Source: Streptomyces sp. NBC_01335 (GTDB taxonomy: Bacteria > Actinomycetota > Actinomycetes > Streptomycetales > Streptomycetaceae). Taken from it: a stretch of DNA of 64,000 nt. Of the stretch, positions 40,321-47,963 are shown piece by piece. The stretch covers positions 5,485,001-5,549,000 of the forward strand of contig NZ_CP108370.1 of the NCBI RefSeq assembly GCF_035953295.1. The letters run 5' to 3'. Both the position numbers and the translations under genes were made by a program. The notes beneath the pieces are model-generated. The model was given only the letters and a program-made list of their open reading frames with translations, was not told where the DNA came from and searched no databases. The stretch's first letter is position 1. Each line of letters begins with the position of its first letter.

Positions 40321-40378
40321 CGCGCCCGCGCCTCCCGTACGACCGGGGCTTTCGGGTCGTACGGGAGGCGCGGGCGCG
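40321..40378. terminator. 24-bp perfect bidirectional terminator
   Basis: Arms 40321-40344 and 40355-40378 are exact complements around a 10-nt loop, placed between convergent glxA and the GH6 gene. Confidence 0.9.
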
Positions 40379-40411
40379 TTCGGGACCGTCAAGGGATCCG
40401 GCGGTGTCCGT

Positions 40412-41452
40412 TCAGGATCCGGCGGCGCGGGCGAGGCCGAGGGCGTAACCCGGCCACCAGGCGCCGGCCGCCGGGCCGCCCCGGCAGGGGCCGTCGGAGT
40501 CGCCCGGCCGCTTGATCCAGAGGTACGCGTCCAGCCGCTCGTCCCCGGTGTCGGTGGTCGGGGGAGTGCCCAGGGCCCGGCCCGGCGGGTTGCACCAGGC
40601 CTCCGACCGGCCGCCGGAGAGCGGGCCGCGGCCGTTGCGGCTGCTGTCGATCACGTAGTGCGCGCCGCCGAGGAGGGCGGAGAGCCGCGCCCCGTACGCC
40701 TTCACCGTCTCGTCGGTCTGGAAGTTGGAGACGTTGAGCGAGAAGCCGTCGGCCCGGTCGATGCCCGCCCGGTGGAGCGGCTCCACCAGCTTGGCGGGGT
40801 CGGCGAGCCAGTCCGGGTTCCCGGCGTCCAGGTAGACCTTGGTCCCCGGCCGGGCCTTGAGGGTGTCCACCGCGCCGGAGAGCAGGTCGAACCGCTCGGC
40901 GTGGTTCTCCGGCGGGGTGCACCCGTCCACGACGTGCGCGACGGCGTCGGGCTCCAGGACCACCGTGGCGGGGGCGTCCCCGATCGCCCCCGCGAACCGC
41001 TCCGTCCACGCCCGGTAGGAGTTCGCGTCGGGCGCCCCGCCCGCCGAGTAGGCGCCGCAGTCGCGGTGCGGGATGTTGTACGCGACGAGCAGCACGCTCC
41101 GGTGCGAGGCCGAGGCGCCCTCGACGGCGGTGCGGATGTCCGGTTCCGGGTCGTCGCCCGCGGGCCAGTCGGCCACCGGGTGGGTGGAGATCCGCTCCAG
41201 CAGCTTCGCGTCCGCCAGGCGACCCGCCTCCTTCCAGGCGCGGACCTGACGGGCGGCGTCGCTCTCCGGGTCCACCCAGTAGGGGGAGGACCCGGTGCCG
41301 GGCGCCGATCCGCCCCGGACGGCGTCTACCGCGCTCGCGGTGGGGTCCCCGCCGCCCCCGGACGGTGTCCCCGGGGACGAGCAGCCCACCGCGAGGGCGG
41401 CCGACACGGCCACGGCGGCGGAGACGACGGGCAAGATCCTGCGGCCGGACAT
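40412..41452 (-). CDS. cslZ: GH6 endoglucanase-type lipoprotein
   Basis: A 346-residue glycoside hydrolase of family 6 with a signal peptide and a probable lipobox Cys (AVGC, about residue 24). Conserved motifs are AYNIPHRDCGAYSAGG, VVLEPDAVAHV (catalytic acid Asp), YLDAGNPDW, NVSNF, VIDSSRNG, WCNPPGRALG and LWIKRPGDSDG. It should cut beta-1,4-glucan chains. Placed tail-to-tail with cslA-glxA, it is the likely partner that trims the CslA product, as CslZ does in S. coelicolor (from memory). Confidence 0.85.
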   Translation of the reverse strand: MSGRRILPVVSAAVAVSAALAVGCSSPGTPSGGGGDPTASAVDAVRGGSAPGTGSSPYWVDPESDAARQVRAWKEAGRLADAKLLERISTHPVADWPAGDDPEPDIRTAVEGASASHRSVLLVAYNIPHRDCGAYSAGGAPDANSYRAWTERFAGAIGDAPATVVLEPDAVAHVVDGCTPPENHAERFDLLSGAVDTLKARPGTKVYLDAGNPDWLADPAKLVEPLHRAGIDRADGFSLNVSNFQTDETVKAYGARLSALLGGAHYVIDSSRNGRGPLSGGRSEAWCNPPGRALGTPPTTDTGDERLDAYLWIKRPGDSDGPCRGGPAAGAWWPGYALGLARAAGS

Positions 41453-41678
41453 CCAGCCCCCTCGGACGGTGGCTCAACGGGTACGGGCACGAAGCGGTAC
41501 ACATGGGCGAGGCGCGCCCGTGCGGCGGCCTCGCGCGGTACAGAGATACGGTCGATCCTGGCATATCGGTCACGGAGCGTGGTGCTGCGACACCGGCCGC
41601 CCCCGTGCGTCAACCGCGTGCCCCGCAAACCATCCCCGTTCGGGCGTTCGCGGGCGGCCGGATCTTTCCGTACGCATA

Positions 41679-41690
41679 TTCGGTACCGAA
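41679..41690. promoter_or_regulatory. Palindrome in the GH6-MarR divergent region
   Basis: TTCGGTACCGAA is a perfect 12-bp palindrome about 50 bp upstream of the MarR-family start and 230 bp upstream of the GH6 gene. It could be an operator for the regulator; this is pattern only. Confidence 0.4.
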
Positions 41691-41739
41691 CTCCGAGACG
41701 GCACCCGCCGCGATGTGACCAGTGGGTAAGGTCGGGGCT

Positions 41740-42249
41740 GTGCCGAAGCCGCTCAGCCTTCCCTTCGACCCCATCGCCCGCGCCGACGAGCTCTGGCAGC
41801 AGCGCTGGGGACCCGTGCCGTCCATGCAGGCGATCACCTCGATCATGAGGGCGCAGCAGATCCTCCTCGCGGAGGTCGACGCGGTGGTGAAACCGTACGG
41901 GCTGACGTTCGCCCGCTACGAGGCGCTGGTGCTGCTCACCTTCTCCAAGGAGGGTGAGCTGCCGATGTCGAAGATCGGCGAGCGCCTGATGGTGCACCCG
42001 ACCTCCGTCACCAACACCGTGGACCGGCTGGTGAAGTCGGGCCTGGTCGACAAGCGCCCCAACCCCAACGACGGCCGCGGCACGCTCGCCTCCATCACGG
42101 ACAAGGGCCGCGATGTGGTCGAGGCGGCCACCGAGGAGCTGATGGCGATGGACTTCGGGCTGGGCGCGTACGACGCCGAGGAGTGCGGGGAGATCTTCGC
42201 GATGCTCCGGCCGCTGCGGGTCGCCGCGCGGGACTTCGAGGACGCCTGA
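41740..42249 (+). CDS. MarR-family transcriptional regulator
   Basis: A 169-residue winged-helix regulator with a recognition region LPMSKIGERLMVHPTSVTNTVDRLVKSGLV and wing RPNPNDGRGTLASITDKG. GTG 41740 follows AAGG at 8 nt; six codons further up another GTG is possible. It is followed 98 bp later by DUF3817 and icmA, and one of these, or the divergent GH6 gene, may be its target. Confidence 0.88.
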   Translation: MPKPLSLPFDPIARADELWQQRWGPVPSMQAITSIMRAQQILLAEVDAVVKPYGLTFARYEALVLLTFSKEGELPMSKIGERLMVHPTSVTNTVDRLVKSGLVDKRPNPNDGRGTLASITDKGRDVVEAATEELMAMDFGLGAYDAEECGEIFAMLRPLRVAARDFEDA

Positions 42250-42347
42250 GCGACACCCGGGCCGTGTGCCCGGGGTCCGCGCGGTCCGCTCGGCGAGTGG
42301 GGTGCCCGCCGCAAGATCGCCCTCGGGCTGCGGCTAACCTCGATGTC

Positions 42348-42710
42348 ATGAAACGCAGCGTGCTGACCCGCTATCGGGTGATGGCCTACGTCACCGCCGT
42401 CATGTTGTTGATCCTCTGCCTCTGCATGGTCTTCAAGTACGGATTCGACAAGGGTGAGGGCCTGACGCTCGTCGTCTCCCAGATCCACGGCGTGCTCTAC
42501 ATCATCTATCTGCTCTTCGCCTTCGACCTCGGCTCCAAGGCGAAGTGGCCGATCGGCAAGCTCCTCTGGGTGCTGATCGCCGGCACCATCCCGACCGCCG
42601 CGTTCTTCGTGGAGCGCGCTGTCGTCCGGGAGGTCGAGCCGCTGATCGCGGGCGCCGCACCGGCCGCCGCGAGCCGCTCCGAGCAGGTCGCCCCGGTCAA
42701 GAACGGCTGA
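42348..42710 (+). CDS. DUF3817 membrane protein (second copy)
   Basis: A 120-residue three-helix membrane protein. The motif IHGVLYIIYLLFAFDLGSKAKW is the DUF3817 hallmark (key residues IHG and KAKWP). It parallels the copy at 35.7 kb. There is no ribosome site, but TAACCT (42335-42340) ends 7 nt before the ATG, which suggests a leaderless transcript. Function unknown. Confidence 0.82.
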   Translation: MKRSVLTRYRVMAYVTAVMLLILCLCMVFKYGFDKGEGLTLVVSQIHGVLYIIYLLFAFDLGSKAKWPIGKLLWVLIAGTIPTAAFFVERAVVREVEPLIAGAAPAAASRSEQVAPVKNG

Positions 42711-42785
42711 CCTCAGGCCGTACGTCCCGCAGGACCCGTGAACCGCCCCGCACCGGACTCCGTCCGAGTGCCGGGCGGTTTGTCA

Positions 42786-42815
42786 TCGACAGGTAGTAGG
42801 ACGTCCTAGTAAATT
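42786..42815 (+). promoter_or_regulatory. Leaderless icmA promoter with embedded operator
   Basis: TCGACA (42786-42791), an 18-bp spacer, and TAAATT (42810-42815) make a good -35/-10 pair that ends 7 nt before the icmA ATG, so the transcript should begin at the start codon. The spacer contains TAGTAGGAC/GTCCTAGTA (42794-42802 and 42803-42811), an 18-bp palindrome with one mismatch, positioned to block polymerase when bound. Confidence 0.7.
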
Positions 42816-42822
42816 CGACACC

Positions 42823-44523
42823 ATGGACGCTGACGCGATCGAGGAGGGCCGCCGACGCTGGCAGGCCCGTTACGACAAGGCCCGCACGCGCGACGCGGAC
42901 TTCACCACCCTGTCCGGCGACCCGGTGGACCCGGTCTACGGGCCCCGGCCCGGCGACACGTACGACGGGTTCGAGCGGATCGGCTGGCCCGGCGAGTACC
43001 CGTTCACCCGGGGCCTCCACCCGACCGGCTACCGGGGCCGTACCTGGACCATCCGCCAGTTCGCCGGCTTCGGCAACGCCGAGCAGACCAACGAGCGGTA
43101 CAAGATGATCCTCGCCGCGGGCGGCGGCGGGCTCAGTGTGGCCTTCGACATGCCGACCCTGATGGGCCGCGACTCCGACGAACCCCGTTCGCTCGGCGAG
43201 GTCGGCCACTGCGGCGTCGCCATCGACTCCGCCGCCGACATGGAGGTCCTCTTCCGGGACATCCCGCTCGGCGAGGTCACCACCTCCATGACGATCAGCG
43301 GACCCGCCGTCCCCGTCTTCTGCATGTACCTCGTCGCCGCCGAACGCCAGGGCGTCGACCCCGCCGTGCTCAACGGCACCCTGCAGACCGACATCTTCAA
43401 GGAGTACATCGCCCAGAAGGAGTGGCTCTTCCAGCCCGAACCGCACCTGCGGCTCATCGGCGACCTGATGGAGCACTGCGCCCGCGCCATCCCCGCGTAC
43501 AAGCCGCTCTCCGTCTCCGGCTACCACATCCGCGAGGCCGGGGCCACGGCCTCGCAGGAGCTCGCCTACACGCTCGCCGACGGCTTCGGATACGTGGAGC
43601 TGGGCCTCTCCCGGGGGCTCGACGTGGACACCTTCGCGCCCGGACTCTCCTTCTTCTTCGACGCCCACCTCGACTTCTTCGAGGAGATCGCCAAGTTCCG
43701 CGCCGCCCGCCGCATCTGGGCCCGCTGGATGAAGGAGACGTACGGCGCGAAGACCGACAAGGCCCAGTGGCTCCGCTTCCACACCCAGACCGCCGGGGTC
43801 TCCCTCACCGCCCAGCAGCCGTACAACAACGTCGTGCGCACCGCCGTCGAGGCGCTCTCCGCCGTCCTCGGCGGCACCAGCTCGCTGCACACCAACGCCC
43901 TCGACGAGACCCTGGCCCTCCCCTCCGAACAGGCCGCCGAGATCGCGCTCCGCACCCAGCAGGTGCTGATGGAGGAGACCGGCGTCGCCAACGTGGCCGA
44001 CCCGCTGGGCGGCTCCTGGTACGTCGAACAGCTCACCGACCGGATCGAGGCCGACGCCGAGAAGATCTTCGAGCAGATCCGCGAGCGCGGCACCCGCGCC
44101 CACCCCGACGGGCGTCACCCCATCGGCCCCCTCACCTCGGGCATCCTGCGCGGCATCGAGGACGGCTGGTTCACCGGGGAGATCGCCGACTCCGCGTTCC
44201 AGTACCAGCGCTCCCTGGAGAAGGGCGACAAGCGGGTCGTCGGGGTCAACGTCCACCACGGCTCGGTGACCGGCGACCTGGAGATCCTGCGGGTCAGCCA
44301 CGAGGTCGAGCGCGAGCAGGTCCGCGCCCTCGGCGCCCGCCGGGCGGCCCGCGACGAGGCGCGGGTGCGCGGGGCGCTGGACGCGATGCTCGCCGCCGCC
44401 CGGGACGGCTCCAACATGATCGCCCCGATGCTGGAGGCGGTACGCGCGGAGGCGACCCTCGGCGAGATCTGCGGGGTGCTGCGCGACGAGTGGGGCGTCT
44501 ACACGGAACCGCCGGGGTTCTGA
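42823..44523 (+). CDS. icmA: Isobutyryl-CoA mutase large subunit IcmA
   Basis: A 566-residue acyl-CoA mutase large subunit without the C-terminal B12-binding domain. IcmA with the small B12-binding IcmB interconverts isobutyryl-CoA and n-butyryl-CoA, linking valine breakdown to butyryl-CoA and polyketide precursors. The sequence separates it from methylmalonyl-CoA mutase: Phe80 in TIRQFAGF and Gln198 in EYIAQKE occupy the positions where methylmalonyl-CoA mutase has Tyr and Arg. Length equals known IcmA. The small subunit is not in the window. No ribosome site precedes the ATG, fitting the leaderless promoter. The 3' end overlaps the convergent TetR gene by 25 bp. Confidence 0.92.
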   Translation: MDADAIEEGRRRWQARYDKARTRDADFTTLSGDPVDPVYGPRPGDTYDGFERIGWPGEYPFTRGLHPTGYRGRTWTIRQFAGFGNAEQTNERYKMILAAGGGGLSVAFDMPTLMGRDSDEPRSLGEVGHCGVAIDSAADMEVLFRDIPLGEVTTSMTISGPAVPVFCMYLVAAERQGVDPAVLNGTLQTDIFKEYIAQKEWLFQPEPHLRLIGDLMEHCARAIPAYKPLSVSGYHIREAGATASQELAYTLADGFGYVELGLSRGLDVDTFAPGLSFFFDAHLDFFEEIAKFRAARRIWARWMKETYGAKTDKAQWLRFHTQTAGVSLTAQQPYNNVVRTAVEALSAVLGGTSSLHTNALDETLALPSEQAAEIALRTQQVLMEETGVANVADPLGGSWYVEQLTDRIEADAEKIFEQIRERGTRAHPDGRHPIGPLTSGILRGIEDGWFTGEIADSAFQYQRSLEKGDKRVVGVNVHHGSVTGDLEILRVSHEVEREQVRALGARRAARDEARVRGALDAMLAAARDGSNMIAPMLEAVRAEATLGEICGVLRDEWGVYTEPPGF

Positions 44524-45227
44524 GCCGGATCGTTTCGGGGCTGGTGGCTACGGGGCTCGTTCGGGGCCGGCGGGTTACGGGTCAGCAGCCAGGGGGCCGG
44601 TGCTGCGCCCACCGCGCCGAGTCCGGAGAGCAGCAGGGCGGTGAAGCGCCGGGCCCAGTCCGCGTCGACGGGCTCGGCGCTGACCAGCGCCCGGTGCACC
44701 ACCGCGCCCGCGATCACGTCGAAGATCAGGTCCGCCGTCGGCCCGGCCGCCCGGCCGTCCGGCTCGGGCGGCAGCTCGCCGCGCTCCTGGGCCCGTCGGC
44801 GGCCCAGGACCACCAGCCGCTTCTGGCGGTTGACGATCGAGTCCTGGATGCGCGTGCGCAGCGCCGCGTCGCGCGTCGACTCGGCGACCACCGCCATCAG
44901 CGCCGTCCGGGTCTCCGGCCGCTCCAGCAGCTCGGCGAACTGGAGCACCACGCCCTGCACGTCGGCGGCGAGGCTGCCGAGGTCGGGGAGTTCGAGCTCG
45001 TCGAAGAGGACGGCGACGGCGTCCACGACCAGCTCGTTCTTGCCGGCCCACCGCCGGTAGAGCGTCGTCTTGGCGACCCCGGCGCGCGTCGCCACGTCCC
45101 CCATCGTCAGCTTCGACCAGCCGAGTTCGACCAGGGACGCCCGGGTCGCCTCCAGGATCGCCGCGTCGGCATCGACGCTGCGCGGGCGGCCGGGGCGGGC
45201 GGACGGGGGGTCGTTGCGGCTCGGCAT
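44499..45227 (-). CDS. TetR-family transcriptional regulator
   Basis: A 242-residue repressor-like protein. The helix-turn-helix (about residues 38-65) contains LTMGDVATRAGVAKTTLYRRW. The ligand domain follows, and the last 40 residues are Pro/Asn-rich, which is longer than usual. Its C-terminal coding region overlaps the icmA end on the other strand. A perfect 10-bp inverted repeat lies about 95 bp upstream and is a likely autoregulatory site. Ligand unknown. Confidence 0.9.
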   Translation of the reverse strand: MPSRNDPPSARPGRPRSVDADAAILEATRASLVELGWSKLTMGDVATRAGVAKTTLYRRWAGKNELVVDAVAVLFDELELPDLGSLAADVQGVVLQFAELLERPETRTALMAVVAESTRDAALRTRIQDSIVNRQKRLVVLGRRRAQERGELPPEPDGRAAGPTADLIFDVIAGAVVHRALVSAEPVDADWARRFTALLLSGLGAVGAAPAPWLLTRNPPAPNEPRSHQPRNDPAQNPGGSV

Positions 45228-45586
45228 GGAGCGACCTTACCCGCGAGTAGGTACGAGGGTACGCCCCTGGTGCGGGTGAGACAGATCACCGAGGTGTCCT
45301 GTTCAGGAGGGCTACTCGCCAGTTACGCTACGGGTCGTAGCGTAAGGACCCCCGGGCAGTGGCCCGTTGGCCCGCGCCACGAACGAGCGACAGCCACGTG
45401 GGGGCGCCGGATGGGGATCCGGTGCCGACCGGGCGGAACCGGGTGGGGATCCGGTGCCGCGACCGGGGGGTTCAGGCCTCCCGAACCGTGTCCGTCCGCC
45501 CGCCCCGCACACCGGCCGGGGCTGCGGCAGGACCCGGTTGAACGATCGCTTTCCGGAACGGCGGGCACAGGGGGGAGGATGTACGT
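45228..45586. other. Divergent promoter region of TetR and thioredoxin-TPR genes
   Basis: No gene is supported. The region carries the TetR-type operator described separately, a nearby CTACTCGCCAGTTAC sequence, and a 16-bp direct repeat (TGGGGATCCGGTGCCG) at 45412-45427 and 45444-45459, 32 bp apart. A GGGGGAGGA ribosome site closes it. Confidence 0.5.
45323..45345. promoter_or_regulatory. Perfect inverted repeat, likely TetR operator
   Basis: TTACGCTACG (45323-45332) and CGTAGCGTAA (45336-45345) are exact complements with a 3-bp spacer GGT. The size and symmetry are typical of TetR-family operators, and the gene for such a protein begins 96 bp away. Confidence 0.7.
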
Positions 45587-46558
45587 ATGCAGCCTAGGAA
45601 CATGTCCATGAGCGGCGTCGTCGACCTCGCCGCTGTCAAGGCGGCCGGAGAGGCGAAGGCCAAGGCGGAGCAGGCCCGTGCCGAGGCCGCCCGCAAGGGG
45701 GGCGCCGACGCCGTCGCGCCCTCCGCCCTGGTGATCGACGTCGACGAAGCCGGATTCGAGCGCGACGTCCTCCAGCGCTCCGCCGAAGTACCCGTCGTCA
45801 TCGACTTCTGGGCCGAGTGGTGCGAGCCCTGCAAGCAGCTCGGCCCCCTTCTGGAGCGGCTGGCCGTCGCGTACAACGGCCGCTTCCTGCTCGCCAAGGT
45901 CGACGTCGACGCCAACCAGATGCTGATGCAGCAGTTCGGCATCCAGGGCATCCCGGCGGTCTTCGCCGTCGTCGCGGGCCAGGCCCTCCCGCTCTTCCAG
46001 GGCGCCGCGCCCGAGGCCCAGATCCGCGAGACCCTGGACCAGCTGATCCAGGTCGGCGAGGAGCGCTTCGGCCTCACCGGGATCGTCGTCGACCCGGACG
46101 CGGAGGGTGCCGACGCGGCCCCCGCCGAGATCCCGGCCGGCCCGTACGACGCGCTGCTGGAAGCCGCCTCCGTCGCCCTGGACGCCAGCGACTTCCCGGG
46201 AGCGGTGCAGGCGTACCGCAACGTCCTCTCCGACGACCCGGCCAACCCGGAGGCCAAGTTGGGCCTCGCGCAGGCCGAACTCCTGGGCCGGGTGCAGAAG
46301 ATGAACCCGCAGGAGGTCCGCGAGAAGGCCGCCGCCGGCCCGGCCGACGTCGCCGCCCAGATCGACGCCGCCGACCTCGACCTCGTCGGCGGTCATGTGG
46401 AGGACGCCTTCGGGCGGCTCGTGGAGACGGTCCGCCGCACGTTCGGCGACGACCGGGACGCCGTGCGGGTGCGGCTGCTCGAACTCTTCGAGGTCATCGG
46501 CCCGGAGGACCCGCGGGTCGCCGCGGCCCGTACGGCGCTCGCGCGCGTGCTGTTCTGA
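45587..46558 (+). CDS. cnoX: Thioredoxin-TPR co-chaperone (CnoX/YbbN type)
   Basis: A 323-residue cytoplasmic protein. After an Ala/Lys-rich lead (1-45) comes a thioredoxin domain (about 50-160) with WAEWCEPCKQL; Cys79 and Cys82 form a CEPC site. Tetratricopeptide-like helices fill the rest (YDALLEAASVALDASDFPGAV and following). CnoX proteins hold clients for GroEL/DnaK under oxidative stress; the E. coli protein lacks the CxxC pair, so redox activity is plausible here. GGAGG lies 8 nt ahead of ATG 45587. Confidence 0.88.
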   Translation: MQPRNMSMSGVVDLAAVKAAGEAKAKAEQARAEAARKGGADAVAPSALVIDVDEAGFERDVLQRSAEVPVVIDFWAEWCEPCKQLGPLLERLAVAYNGRFLLAKVDVDANQMLMQQFGIQGIPAVFAVVAGQALPLFQGAAPEAQIRETLDQLIQVGEERFGLTGIVVDPDAEGADAAPAEIPAGPYDALLEAASVALDASDFPGAVQAYRNVLSDDPANPEAKLGLAQAELLGRVQKMNPQEVREKAAAGPADVAAQIDAADLDLVGGHVEDAFGRLVETVRRTFGDDRDAVRVRLLELFEVIGPEDPRVAAARTALARVLF

Positions 46559-46612
46559 TACGAGCCGTTCTGGCGCGACGTGTCCTGACGCGACTTGTTC
46601 CGATGTGACAAG

Positions 46613-46645
46613 ACGGCCGTGCCGCCCGCCGGGCGGCACGGCCGT
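46613..46645 (+). terminator. cnoX terminator
   Basis: A 15-bp perfect stem (46613-46627 with 46631-46645), loop GCC, followed by TTTCG. Confidence 0.85.
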
Positions 46646-46717
46646 TTTCGCGTCCGGGCGACAACTCGGGGAGCCCAGCGGCTCTGCTTTGCCAAATCTT
46701 GACCTGACAGACTGCTG

Positions 46718-46861
46718 TTACTCGCAGTAAAGCGACTCGGGTTCTCTGCCCGGTTGCGCTCTGTTTTCCCCCTGTTTGGGCGTCCCTTTCGTGCCACCCT
46801 GCGTGGCCGGTGCATGCCAGGGCGTCGCGGGGTGGTTATCGGCCCGTTACTAGCGAGTAAC
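46718..46861. promoter_or_regulatory. Two related palindromes TTACT-N3/4-AGTAA
   Basis: TTACT-CGC-AGTAA at 46718-46730 and GTTACT-AGCG-AGTAAC at 46846-46861 share the same half-site at the front of the DUF6230 operon. The second is perfect over 6-bp arms. They look like two binding sites for one dimeric regulator. Confidence 0.55.
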
Positions 46862-47209
46862 GACACCCCTTGTGCACCGGCCCCGAATGCACCACGATCG
46901 GCCACGCTCGGTCCAATAACCGCCAGCCCGATTGCCAGTCGGCGCCGGGGGCAGTTGGTCCCCACCGAGCGGGCCGGCTCCATGGGCGCCGGCCGAGGAC
47001 AGGGGGGTTCCTGCCCGAGGGCGGGGCCTGTCCGACCGGCTGCGCGGACCGCGCGGTCAGTGGTTTGTCGCTCGGGGGTGAACGCCGGTGCATCGGATGC
47101 GGTACAGCCTCCGGGACGGGCGCTCTCCTTCCCGAGGACGTAGCACTTCTCCCATCCCGGGACGGGCAACGGCCCGGCCGGAGATGTACGTCCGAGAAGG
47201 AGGAAATAT

Positions 47210-47866
47210 ATGAGTTCCCAGATCCGCGGTGGAACCAGATGGAAGCGCTTCGCCCTGGTCATGGTGCCGAGCGTCGTCGCCACGGCGGCGGTGGGCGTGG
47301 GGCTGGCGCAGGGCGCGCTGGCTGCTTCGTTCAGCGTTTCGGGGCAGGACTTCAAGGTCACTGCATCAGAGCTCAACGGTGACAACTTCATCCAGTACGG
47401 GAACGTGGCCAGCGGTGACGTGGGTAATCACCCGGTCGCCGTCTCCGGCTTCAGCCACGCGACGATCACGAACATGTGCCAGTCGGTCGTGACGCCCAAC
47501 CTGCCGTTCGGCCTCGGCACGTGGACGCTGAAGCTGAAGGCCGGGACCGACGTCAAGAACCCGGTCGTCGCGGAAAACCTGTACCTGGACGTCTCCCAGC
47601 TCGACGCCGACGCCACGTTCACCAACATCGACATCGGTGTCGCGGCGAAGGATCTCGGCAAGGAGACCAACTTCGGCGTTCAGCCCGGCACTGGCGCCCT
47701 CGACGGAGCCAAGGCATACGGCTTCGGCCAGCGCGCCCAGAAGGCAGTGCTCACCGACGTCGAGCAGAGGGCCTGGGCCACCACAGCCGGCACCTTCAAG
47801 CTGACGGACCTGAGTCTGCGTCTGAACAACAACGCTGACGAGTGCCAACTCCCTCCGAAGAAGTAG
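47210..47866 (+). CDS. DUF6230 secreted or surface protein
   Basis: A 218-residue protein with an N-terminal signal-type helix (about 13-37, ending QGALAASF) and a mature domain that appears all-beta, with repeated TxxxL strands such as TFTNIDIGVAAKDLG and TFKLTDLSLRLNN. Family members are often annotated as cholesterol esterase, but I see no serine-hydrolase motif (GxSxG) here, so I do not adopt that name. It heads a three-gene operon with DUF6114 and a large surface protein. AAGGAGGA gives a very strong ribosome site. Confidence 0.8.
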   Translation: MSSQIRGGTRWKRFALVMVPSVVATAAVGVGLAQGALAASFSVSGQDFKVTASELNGDNFIQYGNVASGDVGNHPVAVSGFSHATITNMCQSVVTPNLPFGLGTWTLKLKAGTDVKNPVVAENLYLDVSQLDADATFTNIDIGVAAKDLGKETNFGVQPGTGALDGAKAYGFGQRAQKAVLTDVEQRAWATTAGTFKLTDLSLRLNNNADECQLPPKK

Positions 47867-47883
47867 CGGGCATTTCGTTCGGA

Positions 47884-47914
47884 CGGCCGGGGGCTTCGAT
47901 GAGGGCCCCGGCCG
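47884..47914. repeat. Hairpin between DUF6230 and DUF6114 genes
   Basis: CGGCCGGGG (47884-47892) pairs with CCCCGGCCG (47906-47914). It may be a partial terminator that makes the first gene product more abundant than the next two. Confidence 0.5.
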
Positions 47915-47963
47915 CCCACCCTCCCTTTCTCACAGCAACACCGGTTCCAGGGAGCTGTTTTCC

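Larger units (their letters stand above)
46559..47209. other. Long regulatory gap ahead of the DUF6230 operon
   Basis: Over 650 bp with no supported gene; open frames here lack family features. It contains the cnoX terminator at its left end, a TTGACC box (46699-46704), two related palindromes listed separately, and an AAGGAGGA ribosome site at the right end. Length and AT-rich patches suggest complex control of the surface operon. Confidence 0.5.

Noticed and set aside
36473..41848. A 1791-codon plus-strand frame across cslA, glxA and the GH6 gene
   Set aside because: It crosses three well-supported genes in another frame and through a strong terminator, and its product is Arg/Pro/Gly low-complexity.
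46754..47143. A 129-codon frame in the gap before DUF6230
   Set aside because: Arg/Gly/Ala-rich product, no ribosome site, no domain; more likely non-coding regulatory DNA.
47210..47866. Cholesterol esterase activity for the DUF6230 protein
   Set aside because: No GxSxG or other serine-hydrolase motif is visible; the label seems to be carried over from database annotation.
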